A stretch of 64,000 nucleotides of DNA from G963665545 sp963665545 (GTDB lineage Bacteria > Pseudomonadota > Gammaproteobacteria > Xanthomonadales > SZUA-36), in contig CAXXKZ010000013.1 of the NCBI GenBank assembly GCA_963665545.2, forward strand, positions 1 to 64,000. Direction: 5' to 3'. Within the stretch, counting starts at the first letter, position 1. Each line of letters opens with the position of its first letter. The notes beneath the pieces were generated by a model, which had not been told where the DNA came from, did no database searches, and saw only the letters and a program-made list of their open reading frames with translations. Positions 8,660 through 17,804 of this stretch are shown here, in pieces. A program made the position numbers and the translations under genes.

Positions 8660-10750
8660 ATGGATAACCGTGTCAGAATCAGGGTACAAGAGTGGGCCAG
8701 GAGCAACAATGCTATGGATAGCGTGCACCTTCTCGTTGCAGATAAATCCCCAGAAAGTGCCGAGTATATCAACAGCTTATTGCGCAATTCAGGAATTAGA
8801 ATTCGCGCAATTCATGTACAGTCTTGCGCCGAAATCAAGCGCGCCCTCGAAAAGCCCCGCGACAACATAGTCCCTCTTTTGGTGCTGCATGCCGACGTGG
8901 ATGCCGATCAAGCCCCTACTCTTGAGGTCTTTAAACTGGCCCAGAGCCATCGGGTTTGGTTCGCCTTCTACACCGATGTCAGCGAACCAGGCGACTGGCT
9001 GGAACAATTGCAAAACATTGCTGCTTTGGTCATCAACTCGAGCGATCCTGATCAACTGATCGAAGTTGTAAAAGGCCTGATGCAGTCCACCGATAGTACG
9101 CGCCAATTTGTTGCCCAGAAGCGGCAAATGGACGAACTCGAACATCGCTACGACCTGTTGCTCGACAGCGCCAGAGATGCCATCGCCTATGTGCACGAGG
9201 GTCTGCACGTTTACGCCAACCGCGCTTATAAAGAAGCCCTGCAGATCAATGACAGCAGCATGGCGGGACTGTCGATTCTGGAAGTCATGGATAGCGGCGA
9301 GATCAACCTCAAGAAAGTGCTCAAGGAGATGAGCAAAGGCGTGTTCCCTGAGGAAGCGCTGTGGGTCACTGTGAATCGGCCGGACGACAGTCACTTTGAA
9401 GCTGAATTGATCTTCAGCGCAGCCCGGTATGACGGTGAGGAATGCATCCAGATGATGGTGCACGAACGCGACGCACGCACCGAAATGGCGGCGGAGCTCG
9501 AACGGATCCGAAATACTGATTTACTCACCGGGCTGGCCAACAAAAACGCACTTAACCGCCGCCTGACCGAACTGCTGGATCAGGGGCCGGACGAATCCGA
9601 GGCGCGCGCCGTTCTTTATGCCGAAACTGATGGCATCAGGCAAATTGGCGAGCAATTCGGCGACAAGGAGACCGATGAGGTCGTTGCAGATCTCGGGCAC
9701 CTGGTCACTCAACATCTGGAAAAAGGCGACGTGGCCGGCCGCATTAGTGACCACGGCATTGCCATCATTCTGGCTCGGAGCAACAAGGAAGGGCTTGAAG
9801 AGTCCGCTGAAGCGCTGTTACAGGCCTACAGCAACCACATTATCGAATTGGAAAGCCGCTCATTTTCGGCGACCTGCAGTATCGGCATGGTCACCCTGGG
9901 AAGACTCACCGTGGCAGCGGAAGAAATTATTTCGCAAGCCCGACAGGCCCACGCCGAAGCCGCCGAGAAACAGGAAACTGTCGCCGTCTACCGGCCACAG
10001 CTGACCGCCATCGCCACTGCCGAGGACGATGGAAGCTGGCTCGAGCGCCTGCGCCTGGCGATCAAGAATCAGGATTTTTATAGCGTCCAGCAAACCATCA
10101 TCGACCTGGACGGTGAAGGCGAGCAGTTGGTGGAGAACCTGACTTTCATGCGCGATGAAGAGCGCAACCATTCTCCGGATGAGTATGCTGACATCGCCGA
10201 ACGGGTCGAATTGGCCGCAGTAATCGACCGTCATGTCATTCCCGGATTGTTGCAGACATTCGCCGACACCGATGAGCGCCAGCTCATCACTTTGAGCAAT
10301 AACTCGATCATGGACTTTGGTTTTCCTTCCTGGTTTGCAGAGCAAATGAATCTCTACGCCGTCCCCGGAAAGAAGGTTGTTCTGCAAATCGCTCTGGAAG
10401 CAGCTCAGACCAACCTGAAGCCTGCTCAAATGCTGATGAAGGAATTGGCGCCGCTCGGCGTACACTTGGCCATTTCTGGTTTCAATGGCGACCGGCCCTC
10501 ATTGCAGTTGCTTGAACATATTAATGTCTCGTATGCAAAGTTGCGGTCGGAACTTACGTTCGACCTCCCCAATAACAGCAATAACCAGGATACGATCCGC
10601 GCAATTGTAGATGCAGCCGATGGGCACGATACCATCGTGATTGCCCAGGAGGTCAACGATACCTCCAGCCTTGCTATCCTGTGGCAATGTGGCGTTAAAT
10701 TGATTGCAGGCGCGTTTCTCAACGAAGATTCGCAGGTCGTGGGTCAATAA
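8660..10750 (+). CDS. FimX-like protein with degenerate GGDEF and EAL domains
   Basis: 696 residues. Residues about 20-130 look like a response-regulator-like domain (VHLLVADKSPESAEYINSLL), about 160-270 a PAS-like domain (RYDLLLDSARDAIAYVHEG), then a GGDEF domain entered at DLLTGLANKNALNRRL whose signature is replaced by RISDHGIAI, and an EAL domain in which EAL is replaced by ENL (LVENLTFMRDEE). Loss of both catalytic signatures matches FimX, a c-di-GMP receptor for type IV pilus assembly. A good AGGAG precedes ATG 8714 (MDSVHLLVAD), so the true start may be 54 bases downstream. Receptor function is inferred. Confidence 0.75.
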   Translation: MDNRVRIRVQEWARSNNAMDSVHLLVADKSPESAEYINSLLRNSGIRIRAIHVQSCAEIKRALEKPRDNIVPLLVLHADVDADQAPTLEVFKLAQSHRVWFAFYTDVSEPGDWLEQLQNIAALVINSSDPDQLIEVVKGLMQSTDSTRQFVAQKRQMDELEHRYDLLLDSARDAIAYVHEGLHVYANRAYKEALQINDSSMAGLSILEVMDSGEINLKKVLKEMSKGVFPEEALWVTVNRPDDSHFEAELIFSAARYDGEECIQMMVHERDARTEMAAELERIRNTDLLTGLANKNALNRRLTELLDQGPDESEARAVLYAETDGIRQIGEQFGDKETDEVVADLGHLVTQHLEKGDVAGRISDHGIAIILARSNKEGLEESAEALLQAYSNHIIELESRSFSATCSIGMVTLGRLTVAAEEIISQARQAHAEAAEKQETVAVYRPQLTAIATAEDDGSWLERLRLAIKNQDFYSVQQTIIDLDGEGEQLVENLTFMRDEERNHSPDEYADIAERVELAAVIDRHVIPGLLQTFADTDERQLITLSNNSIMDFGFPSWFAEQMNLYAVPGKKVVLQIALEAAQTNLKPAQMLMKELAPLGVHLAISGFNGDRPSLQLLEHINVSYAKLRSELTFDLPNNSNNQDTIRAIVDAADGHDTIVIAQEVNDTSSLAILWQCGVKLIAGAFLNEDSQVVGQ

Positions 10751-10768
10751 TAAGGTTCCGCCGCCATT
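10751..10768 (+). promoter_or_regulatory. Ribosome-binding site and ATT start of gluQ
   Basis: TAAGG at 10751-10755, overlapping the end of the FimX-like gene region, is followed at ten bases by ATT 10766-10768 and then by codons for SDYIGRFAPSPTG, the normal N-terminus of GluQ. No ATG, GTG or TTG exists in frame between the TAA at 10751 and GTG 10838. Confidence 0.55.
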
Positions 10769-11620
10769 TCTGATTATATCGGGCGCTTTGCGCCCTCACC
10801 TACTGGTGATCTGCATTTTGGCTCCGCAGTCGCCGCCGTGGCCAGTTTTCTGCAGGCCCGGACACGTTGCGGCCAATGGCTGATTCGAGTGGAAGATATC
10901 GATCCTCCGCGAGAAGTGGCCGGCAGCGCAGGCCGGATCATTGACGACTTGCGGCGGCTGGGTATGCGCCCCGATGGCGACATTCTTTTCCAAAGCTCAA
11001 GCCAGGACCGGCACGCCGCTGCCTGGCAGCAACTCATTGATGATGGATCTGCCTACTGGTGTGGCTGCAGCCGCAAAGATCTCGTGTCCGGCGCACCCTA
11101 TCCAGGCACCTGCAGCCATGGCCTGCCGCCCGGCTGCGAGGCCCGATCTGTTAGGGCGCGCACCGACGGCAAAACCATCAAATTTCTCGATCTGGTCCAG
11201 GGTGCCTGTGCCGAAAAACTGGACCTGAGCTGTGGCGACTTCATTATTCGGCGTGCTGATGGATTGCCTGCTTATCAGCTTGCAGTGGTGGTGGACGACA
11301 ATGCCCAGGGCATTACCGAAGTTGTGCGCGGCGCAGATCTACTGGACTCCACTGCCCGCCAGATTCACCTGCAGCAATTGCTGGGCGTGCCGCGGCCAGG
11401 GTATATGCACGTGCCGGTGGTGACAGACCAGCGTGGCGCCAAGTTGGCCAAGCGACTGGATTCCGACCCGGTACATGCGCTGGCGCCGGAACGCGTCGTG
11501 GCCCGGGCTCTGAAATTCCTGGGCCAGGACCCACCACCCGCGTTGCGCCTGGAAGAGGTCTGGACCTGGGCCTTGAAACACTGGAACATCGAGGCCATTC
11601 CGCGGTCTGAAAAACGCTGA
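10766..11620 (+). CDS. gluQ: Glutamyl-Q tRNA(Asp) synthetase, apparent AUU start
   Basis: GluQ attaches Glu to queuosine-34 of tRNA(Asp). The protein reads SDYIGRFAPSPTGDLHFGS with the HIGH-like HFGS, RVEDIDPPREV, a Zn site (YWCGCSRKD...PGTCSHG) and the KMSKS-like AKLAKRL. The N-terminal catalytic part is upstream of the first ATG/GTG/TTG in frame (GTG 10838, which would delete HFGS). The frame is open only from 10754, and the only codon at the expected place is ATT 10766, ten bases after TAAGG. So initiation at AUU, or a base error at that codon, is required. Confidence 0.85.
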   Translation: MSDYIGRFAPSPTGDLHFGSAVAAVASFLQARTRCGQWLIRVEDIDPPREVAGSAGRIIDDLRRLGMRPDGDILFQSSSQDRHAAAWQQLIDDGSAYWCGCSRKDLVSGAPYPGTCSHGLPPGCEARSVRARTDGKTIKFLDLVQGACAEKLDLSCGDFIIRRADGLPAYQLAVVVDDNAQGITEVVRGADLLDSTARQIHLQQLLGVPRPGYMHVPVVTDQRGAKLAKRLDSDPVHALAPERVVARALKFLGQDPPPALRLEEVWTWALKHWNIEAIPRSEKR

Positions 11621-11672
11621 ACAGGCTTTCAGTGCGTATAATGCCCCCGGCGGAACCTTCCAGGACCTCTTG

Positions 11673-12629
11673 ATGAATTCCAACTATCTTGATTTTGAAC
11701 AACCCATCGCCGAGCTCCAGGCGAAGATTGATGAATTGAGAAATGTAGGCTCGGACAATGCCATTGATCTGGATGAAGAAATCCATCGCTTGCAAGCAAA
11801 GATGCGGCAAGAGATCAAGTCGATCTTCAGCGACCTTTCCCCCTGGCAGATTTCACAGCTCAGCCGTCACCCGCTGCGCCCCTACACGCTGGACTACGTT
11901 GATATGCTGTTCGAGGATTTTCACGAATTGCACGGCGACCGGTGCTTTGCCGATGACCACGCCATCGTCGGCGGCCTGGCTCGTTTCAGAGACCGTGCAA
12001 TCATGTTTATCGGTCAGCAGAAAGGCCGCGACACCAAGGCCAAGGTGTTCCGGAATTTCGGCATGCCCAGGCCCGAAGGCTATCGCAAGGCCTTGCGTTT
12101 AATGAATATGGCGGCACGCTTTCACCTGCCCCTGATCACCTTTATCGACACACCGGGCGCCTACCCCGGCATTGGCGCCGAGGAGCGCGGACAATCGGAA
12201 GCCATTGCAAGAAACCTGGAGGTGATGTCGCGACTGCCCGTACCGATCATCTGCACCATTATCGGCGAAGGCGGATCTGGCGGCGCCCTGGCGATCGGCA
12301 TCGGCGACCGGGTCAATATTCTCCAGTACAGCACCTATTCGGTCATCACGCCCGAGGGTTGTGCATCGATCCTGTGGAAAGACGCCGCAAACGCCGAAGA
12401 AGCGGCAACGGCACTGGGCATTACCTCAGACGGACTCCTGCAGATGGGCCTGGTCAATGAAGTGATTTCGGAACCACTGGGTGGCGCCCACAAGGACCCG
12501 CGGGCCGTGGCGGACAGTATCGGTGACCTGTTGGAAGAGCAGCTGGAAACTCTGGATGAACTGACCACCGAAGAACTGGTGGCGCAGCGCTACAAAAGGC
12601 TGTTGTCTTACGGCGAATTCCAGGATTAA
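11673..12629 (+). CDS. accA: Acetyl-CoA carboxylase carboxyltransferase subunit alpha
   Basis: 318 residues from ATG 11673 (MNSNYLDFEQPIAELQAKI); AGGA lies just upstream, and a TTG immediately before is a less likely start. The carboxyltransferase core is plain: DDHAIVGGLARF, FIGQQKGRDTK, ITFIDTPGAYPGIGAEERGQ, IIGEGGSGGALAIG and SVITPEGCASILWKD. Length matches E. coli AccA. It pairs with AccD to transfer carboxyl to acetyl-CoA in fatty-acid synthesis. Its stop overlaps the tilS start (TAATG). Confidence 0.97.
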   Translation: MNSNYLDFEQPIAELQAKIDELRNVGSDNAIDLDEEIHRLQAKMRQEIKSIFSDLSPWQISQLSRHPLRPYTLDYVDMLFEDFHELHGDRCFADDHAIVGGLARFRDRAIMFIGQQKGRDTKAKVFRNFGMPRPEGYRKALRLMNMAARFHLPLITFIDTPGAYPGIGAEERGQSEAIARNLEVMSRLPVPIICTIIGEGGSGGALAIGIGDRVNILQYSTYSVITPEGCASILWKDAANAEEAATALGITSDGLLQMGLVNEVISEPLGGAHKDPRAVADSIGDLLEEQLETLDELTTEELVAQRYKRLLSYGEFQD

Positions 12630-14047
12630 TGCCGGCATTGGGCCCAGGTTTGACCCCCGTATTGACCAAATTGCTGGCCAAATTCGATGAGCATATTTTG
12701 TCGGCGCAGCTGCAGCAATTGCTCACCGCTGCAAACATTGAGCCGCGCAAATTCATTGTCGGCTTCAGCGGCGGCCTGGACTCGAGCAGCCTGTTGCTGG
12801 CACTGAGTACGCTGCGGGACAAACTGGATGCGCCAATCGTCGCGCTGCATTTTGAGCACGGTCTGCACCCTGATGCCAAACGATGGCGAGAGCACTGCGG
12901 TGACATCTGCGCGCAATTGGACATTCCATTCGAAGCCATCTCGGGCACTGTGGCGGCGAAATCAGGCATCGGCACCGAGGCGGCAGCGCGCAATTTCCGC
13001 TACCAGCAGTTGGAAAACATTCTGCGCGATGATGATGTTTACCTGACTGCACACCACGCCAGCGACCAGGCGGAAACTCTGTTGCTCAACCTCCTTCGCG
13101 GTAGCGGCCCGCTGGGGCTGGCGGCCATTCCGGCCGTGCGCGGCCTTGGCGCGGGCTGGGTAGTCCGGCCGCTATTGAACATTCAACGCGCCGCTTTGGA
13201 AGCGTGGATTCAGGACCGGGGAATGGACTGGGTCGATGACCCTTCCAACTCGGACGAGACATTCGACCGCAATTTTCTCCGTCATCGAGTCATTCCACTG
13301 CTGCAAGAGCGTTGGCCGGCTGCCACCGCCAGCCTCCACCGCAGTGCGGCCTTGTCGAGAACTGAGTCCGCGGCAATGGCTGCCCTGCTGGTGGCAGAAC
13401 TCGATCGCATGGGCGCTGATCAGTGCACCCTGCCGATCGCCGCATTGCTCGACAATCCCCTGTTCCTCAGAGCCAACATCTTGCGGCAGTGGGTCCAGGT
13501 ACACACTGGCTCCACCCTGCCTTACCGCCAATTACAGGAATTTCTGGGCCAGCTCGGCGACGCAGGCGGCGCGACCTCGCCCGACCATCAGCCGGAGTTA
13601 CAGTGGGCGCAGTGGCTGCTGAAGAAATATCAAGGCCGCCTGTGGCTGCAGGATACCGGTGCCTTGCAAGCCTGCCCCGATGAAGCGTGGGCGGGCGCCG
13701 TTGACATTCACTTGGGAGATGGACTGGGCCACCTGGAGATCAAAGGCGAGAACCCGGTGGTCCCTGCGACCTGGTCGATTGGGCCACGGCGTGACGGCGG
13801 CCGTATGGTTATTCATGCAGGCGGGCCACGTCGCAAGATCAAACACTTGATGAACGAAGTTGCCATCCCAACCTGGATGCGCCGCTGCATTCCAGTGCTC
13901 TACCGCGGTGACACCCCACTCGCGGTGGGTGACTGGCACCTGGCGCCGGAGTTTTCGGACTGGCTCGGCGCGCAACCGGCGCGATTTCGCTGGATACCCG
14001 AGAACCCGGCGCTAGTCCGAATGAGATCAGATTGCCATAAGTTTTGA
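12629..14047 (+). CDS. tilS: tRNA(Ile)-lysidine synthase TilS
   Basis: 472 residues. The ATP-pyrophosphatase loop is VGFSGGLDSSSLL near residue 47, with HFEHGLHPDA, AAARNFRY, AHHASDQAETLLLNLLRGSG and DDPSNSD; the C-terminal TilS domain contains RRKIKHLMNE...PTWMRR and AVGDWHLAP. TilS lysylates C34 of tRNA(Ile2) so that it reads AUA. ATG 12629 overlaps the accA stop by one base, so the pair is coupled, as is common in gammaproteobacteria. Confidence 0.96.
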   Translation: MPALGPGLTPVLTKLLAKFDEHILSAQLQQLLTAANIEPRKFIVGFSGGLDSSSLLLALSTLRDKLDAPIVALHFEHGLHPDAKRWREHCGDICAQLDIPFEAISGTVAAKSGIGTEAAARNFRYQQLENILRDDDVYLTAHHASDQAETLLLNLLRGSGPLGLAAIPAVRGLGAGWVVRPLLNIQRAALEAWIQDRGMDWVDDPSNSDETFDRNFLRHRVIPLLQERWPAATASLHRSAALSRTESAAMAALLVAELDRMGADQCTLPIAALLDNPLFLRANILRQWVQVHTGSTLPYRQLQEFLGQLGDAGGATSPDHQPELQWAQWLLKKYQGRLWLQDTGALQACPDEAWAGAVDIHLGDGLGHLEIKGENPVVPATWSIGPRRDGGRMVIHAGGPRRKIKHLMNEVAIPTWMRRCIPVLYRGDTPLAVGDWHLAPEFSDWLGAQPARFRWIPENPALVRMRSDCHKF

Positions 14048-14103
14048 ATTGACCCGCAAGCTTGCTGAACGCATATTGGGGTGTTGCGGATTAAGGAACA
14101 GCC

Positions 14104-14340
14104 ATGAATCAGGAAACAGACAAAACACCCGACTTTGAGGAAGCATTGGCGGAACTTGAGACGCTGGTGGAGAAAATGGAATCAGGTGAACTCAAGCTCG
14201 ACGATTCCCTGAAGCATTTCCGCCGCGGCGTCGAGTTGACCAGACTATGCCAACAGGTGCTCGATCAGGCGCAACAGACGGTGGAAGAATTGATGACCCC
14301 TGAGGACGAGGGCGACGCCGACGGGCAAGACGTTGATTGA
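14104..14340 (+). CDS. xseB: Exodeoxyribonuclease VII small subunit
   Basis: 78 residues, with the XseB signature FEEALAELETLVEKMESGELKLDDSLKHFRRGVELTRLCQQ (residues about 10-50) and an acidic tail. It binds XseA to form exonuclease VII. The sequence AAGGAACAGCC precedes ATG 14104. It overlaps ispA by eight bases; the xseB-ispA-dxs order is widely conserved. Confidence 0.95.
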   Translation: MNQETDKTPDFEEALAELETLVEKMESGELKLDDSLKHFRRGVELTRLCQQVLDQAQQTVEELMTPEDEGDADGQDVD

Positions 14341-15217
14341 ACTCAATGCGAGTATTCTTGCCTGGCAGACTCGCTTTGAAGGGGTGCTTGCAGCCTGGCT
14401 GACGCCGCCTGCAACCCGGCCGCAGAGATTGCACGAAGCGATGAATTACTCAATGCTCGGGGGCGGCAAGCGTTTCCGGCCCATCCTGGTATACGCCACG
14501 GGCGAAGCGCTCGGCCTGCCTCCGGAATCGCTCGACCCGATTGCATGTGCCGTCGAAACGATTCACGGCTATTCGTTGATCCATGACGACTTACCGGCCA
14601 TGGATGATGATGACCTGCGGCGGGGCAACCCCACCTGTCACCGAGCCTACGACGAAGCCACCGCCATACTGGCAGGCGACGCCCTTCAGGCTTTGGCCTT
14701 CGAGCTTCTGGCAGACGGCCTGCCCGGCGACAGCCCCCATTCACTGAAAATCATCGCTCAGATTGCAGACGCCTGTGGCTCGCAGGGCATGGCCGGCGGT
14801 CAGGTCTTGGACCTCGCTTCTGTCGGCCGGGACATTTCGCTCGAAGACCTGTTTGAGATGCACCGCCTGAAAACCGGCGCCCTGATCAAGGTCTGCGTGA
14901 CTGCCCCTGCCTTGCTGGCCGACGCGCCGCAGGAGACCCAGTCTGCGTTGGCACGATATGGGGCCTGTGTCGGCATGGCCTTTCAGATTCACGATGATAT
15001 TCTGGACGTAACGGGCAACGAAGACGACACCGGCAAGGCTTCCCAGTCAGACGCGGCGCGACACAAACCGAACTTTCCATCGATGATGGGTCTGGGTCCA
15101 TCCCGCGATGAATCGGCATTGTGGTGCCAGCGCGCACATGATGCATTGGAAGACTGCCAATGCGATTCCCGTAATCTAGCCCTCCTGGCCACTTACGTTA
15201 TTGGCCGAAACCATTAG
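14333..15217 (+). CDS. ispA: Farnesyl diphosphate synthase (polyprenyl synthetase)
   Basis: 294 residues from TTG 14333, inside the end of xseB. It has the first Asp-rich motif in HDDLPAMDDDDLRRG and the second in IHDDILDVTGN, plus GGGKRFRP for IPP binding and YSLIHDDL. The aromatic/small residues before the first motif fit a C15 product. IspA feeds undecaprenyl, quinone and other isoprenoids. Placement between xseB and dxs is standard. Confidence 0.95.
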   Translation: MIELNASILAWQTRFEGVLAAWLTPPATRPQRLHEAMNYSMLGGGKRFRPILVYATGEALGLPPESLDPIACAVETIHGYSLIHDDLPAMDDDDLRRGNPTCHRAYDEATAILAGDALQALAFELLADGLPGDSPHSLKIIAQIADACGSQGMAGGQVLDLASVGRDISLEDLFEMHRLKTGALIKVCVTAPALLADAPQETQSALARYGACVGMAFQIHDDILDVTGNEDDTGKASQSDAARHKPNFPSMMGLGPSRDESALWCQRAHDALEDCQCDSRNLALLATYVIGRNH

Positions 15218-15261
15218 AATAGGTGGCCCGGAGTTTGTGTCCTGGCTCATATGACCCGACA

Positions 15262-17175
15262 ATGAATGATCTGCAATACCCGATACTGAGCAAAATCAAC
15301 TCGCCGGCGGATCTGCGCCTGCTCGATGAAGAGCAGCTACCGCAAGCCGCGGATGAGTTGCGCCGCTTTCTGGTGGAGTCCGTCGCCAGCAGCGGCGGGC
15401 ATTTTGGCGCGGGACTGGGCTGCGTGGAGCTGACTGTCGCCCTGCATTACCTGTACGACACGCCACTCGACCGAATCGTCTGGGATGTCGGCCATCAGGC
15501 CTATCCGCACAAAATCCTCAGCGGCCGGGCCGGACGCATTACAACCATCAAGAAAAAAGAAGGCCTTGCGCCCTTCCCAAAGCGCTCAGAAAGCGATTAC
15601 GACACTTTCGGCACCGGCCATTCATCGACCTCAATCAGCGCGGCATTGGGCATGTCGCTGGCGGCGAAGTCCCAGAACCTGCACAAGCGGTGCGTGGCCG
15701 TCATTGGCGATGGCGCCATGACTGCCGGCATGGCCTACGAGGCACTCAATCACGGTGGTGAACTGGACCCGAACCTGCTGGTCATCCTCAACGAAAACCA
15801 AATGTCCATCTCGCCCAATGTCGGTGCTCTGACGCGAATGCTAGGCCGCCTGATGAGCGGACCAACCGTGACCGGGATCCGCGAAAGAAGCAAAAATCTG
15901 ATGCAGCGCGATTCACGTACCTGGCGATTCATGAGCCGCTGGGAGGAGCATATCAAGGGCATGGTCATGCCCAGCACGCTGTTTGAAGAGTTGGGCTTCA
16001 ATTACCTGGGTCCCATAGACGGCCACGATCTCGGCGATTTGATCCGCACCATCCGCACTGCAATGGATGTGCCAGGTCCGAATTTGCTGCATATTATTAC
16101 GGCCAAGGGCAAAGGCTATCCGCCGGCCGAAGAAGACCCGGTCAAGTATCACGCGGTGGGCCCATTTGACCCCGCAACTGGCGTCGTCAGCAAAGCGGCC
16201 AGCCATCCGAAGTCACCCAGCTATACCGAAGTGTTCGGCACCTGGCTGTGTGACATGGCGGCACAGGATTCCCGCCTGCTGGCCATCACGCCCGCAATGC
16301 GCGAGGGTTCGGGCATGGTGGAATTCCACCGCAAGTATCCCGACCGCTACTTCGACGTGGGCATAGCCGAACAGCACAGCGTAACGCTGGCGGCCGGCAT
16401 GGCCTGCGAAGGCGCACACCCGGTGGTGGCCATTTACAGTACTTTTCTGCAGCGCGCCTACGACCAGCTTATCCATGACGTGGCGATCCAGAACTTGCCG
16501 GTTCTTTTCGCCATCGACCGGGCTGGCTTGGTGGGCCCCGACGGCCCCACACATGCAGGCAGCTTCGACCTGAGCTACCTGCGCTGCGTTCCGAACATGG
16601 TGATTATGGCGCCGGCCGATGCGAACGAATGCCGACAGATGCTTTACACCGGTTTCCTGCACCAGGGCCCGGCGGCTGTGCGCTATCCGCGCGGCAAAGG
16701 ACCTGGGGTCGAAGTGCAAACCGACATGCGCGCGATTCCCCTCGGCCAGTCCCGACCATTGCGCCAGGGCGAGGGCATTGCCCTGTTGGCGTTTGGCAGC
16801 ATGGTTGCGACCTCTGAAACGCTTGCCGAAGAGCTAAACGCCAGCCTGATCGATATGCGTTTCGTCAAACCTATCGACCGTGAGGCAATTCGCAAAGCGG
16901 CGGCACAGCACGATATGCTGGTCACACTGGAAGAAAATGCGATACATGGCGGCGCCGGCAGCGCCGTAAACGAAGTGTTGGCGGAACAGCAGATATCAAT
17001 CCCGGTACTGAATATCGGACTGCGGGATGAGTTCATTCCACACGGCACTCGCGAAGAGTGCCTGCAGCAGGCCGGGCTGACCAGGTCCGGCGTGCTGGAG
17101 CAGATCCATCACTTCATCAGCCAGCAACAGGCACACACAGGCCTTAGACCCCTCCAGAAAATAGGCTCAGAGTAA
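15262..17175 (+). CDS. dxs: 1-deoxy-D-xylulose-5-phosphate synthase
   Basis: 637 residues from ATG 15262 (MNDLQYPILSKINSP). Thiamine-diphosphate motif GDGAMTAGMAYEALNHGG with NENQMSIS, the substrate-binding SSGGHFGAGLG, HQAYPHKILSGR, DVGIAEQHSVTLAAGMA and the transketolase C-terminal domain are all present. It makes DXP from pyruvate and glyceraldehyde-3-phosphate, the first step of the MEP pathway. The upstream in-frame ATG-less extension to 15223 is not needed. It lies 44 bases after ispA. Confidence 0.97.
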   Translation: MNDLQYPILSKINSPADLRLLDEEQLPQAADELRRFLVESVASSGGHFGAGLGCVELTVALHYLYDTPLDRIVWDVGHQAYPHKILSGRAGRITTIKKKEGLAPFPKRSESDYDTFGTGHSSTSISAALGMSLAAKSQNLHKRCVAVIGDGAMTAGMAYEALNHGGELDPNLLVILNENQMSISPNVGALTRMLGRLMSGPTVTGIRERSKNLMQRDSRTWRFMSRWEEHIKGMVMPSTLFEELGFNYLGPIDGHDLGDLIRTIRTAMDVPGPNLLHIITAKGKGYPPAEEDPVKYHAVGPFDPATGVVSKAASHPKSPSYTEVFGTWLCDMAAQDSRLLAITPAMREGSGMVEFHRKYPDRYFDVGIAEQHSVTLAAGMACEGAHPVVAIYSTFLQRAYDQLIHDVAIQNLPVLFAIDRAGLVGPDGPTHAGSFDLSYLRCVPNMVIMAPADANECRQMLYTGFLHQGPAAVRYPRGKGPGVEVQTDMRAIPLGQSRPLRQGEGIALLAFGSMVATSETLAEELNASLIDMRFVKPIDREAIRKAAAQHDMLVTLEENAIHGGAGSAVNEVLAEQQISIPVLNIGLRDEFIPHGTREECLQQAGLTRSGVLEQIHHFISQQQAHTGLRPLQKIGSE

Positions 17176-17181
17176 AAACTC

Positions 17182-17775
17182 TCAGGACAAGATTTTCTTC
17201 GGTGCAACGATGAACCGGTATGTCAGGTTAATGCGTAAACCAACCCGCAAACGGGTTTTCGGCACTGCGTGCCGGTAGCGGCGCTGACAGTCGTTGTTCA
17301 TCACCAGCAGACTGCCGTGACGCAGTTCGATTTTCGACAGTTGCCCACTTTGTCGATGCTTTAACAGGAACCGTCGTGCCGCGCCGAGACTGATTGACGC
17401 GACAGTGGGTTGCGGCCCCAGCTCCGACTCGTCATCGGCATGCCAGCCCATGCTGTCACAGCCATCCCGGTAGGCATTGGCAAGCACTGAATTGAAGCGG
17501 CAATGGAGTTTCTGCTGTAGTTGATCGCGTAAACGAAGCAGAATATCGTGCCACGGCGCAGGCTCCAGTGTGATGCCGCTGTAGCGATACGTCGCTTCGG
17601 GTTCACCGTGCCATGCGATCAGCCGCGGTTGTTTGACCCTGCGCCCGAACAACCGAATCGGTCGCTGGGACCAACTCAGCTCTGTCCACAATCGTCGCAA
17701 GGCCTCATTCGCCTCCGCCGCGGGCAAAAACCCCTCTTGATAGGTCAGCGTGTCGCTGTCATAGGCAGCAGTCAT
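17182..17775 (-). CDS. AlkB-like 2-oxoglutarate/Fe(II) dioxygenase
   Basis: 197 residues from ATG 17775 (MTAAYDSDTLTYQEGFLP); the longer frame has a non-homologous N-terminus running through the next gene. The iron triad is H-x-D in WHADDESELG and H in RHAVPKT; the 2OG Arg and nucleotide Arg sit in RLRVGLRINLTYR. The domain resembles ABH2/ABH3-type alkylation repair proteins (GRRVKQPRLIAWHG). Likely removes methyl groups from 1mA/3mC in DNA or RNA. Tail-to-tail with dxs, six bases apart. Confidence 0.9.
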   Translation of the reverse strand: MTAAYDSDTLTYQEGFLPAAEANEALRRLWTELSWSQRPIRLFGRRVKQPRLIAWHGEPEATYRYSGITLEPAPWHDILLRLRDQLQQKLHCRFNSVLANAYRDGCDSMGWHADDESELGPQPTVASISLGAARRFLLKHRQSGQLSKIELRHGSLLVMNNDCQRRYRHAVPKTRLRVGLRINLTYRFIVAPKKILS

Positions 17776-17804
17776 CGAGGTCACCAGGGATCCGGGCTTG
17801 CCGA

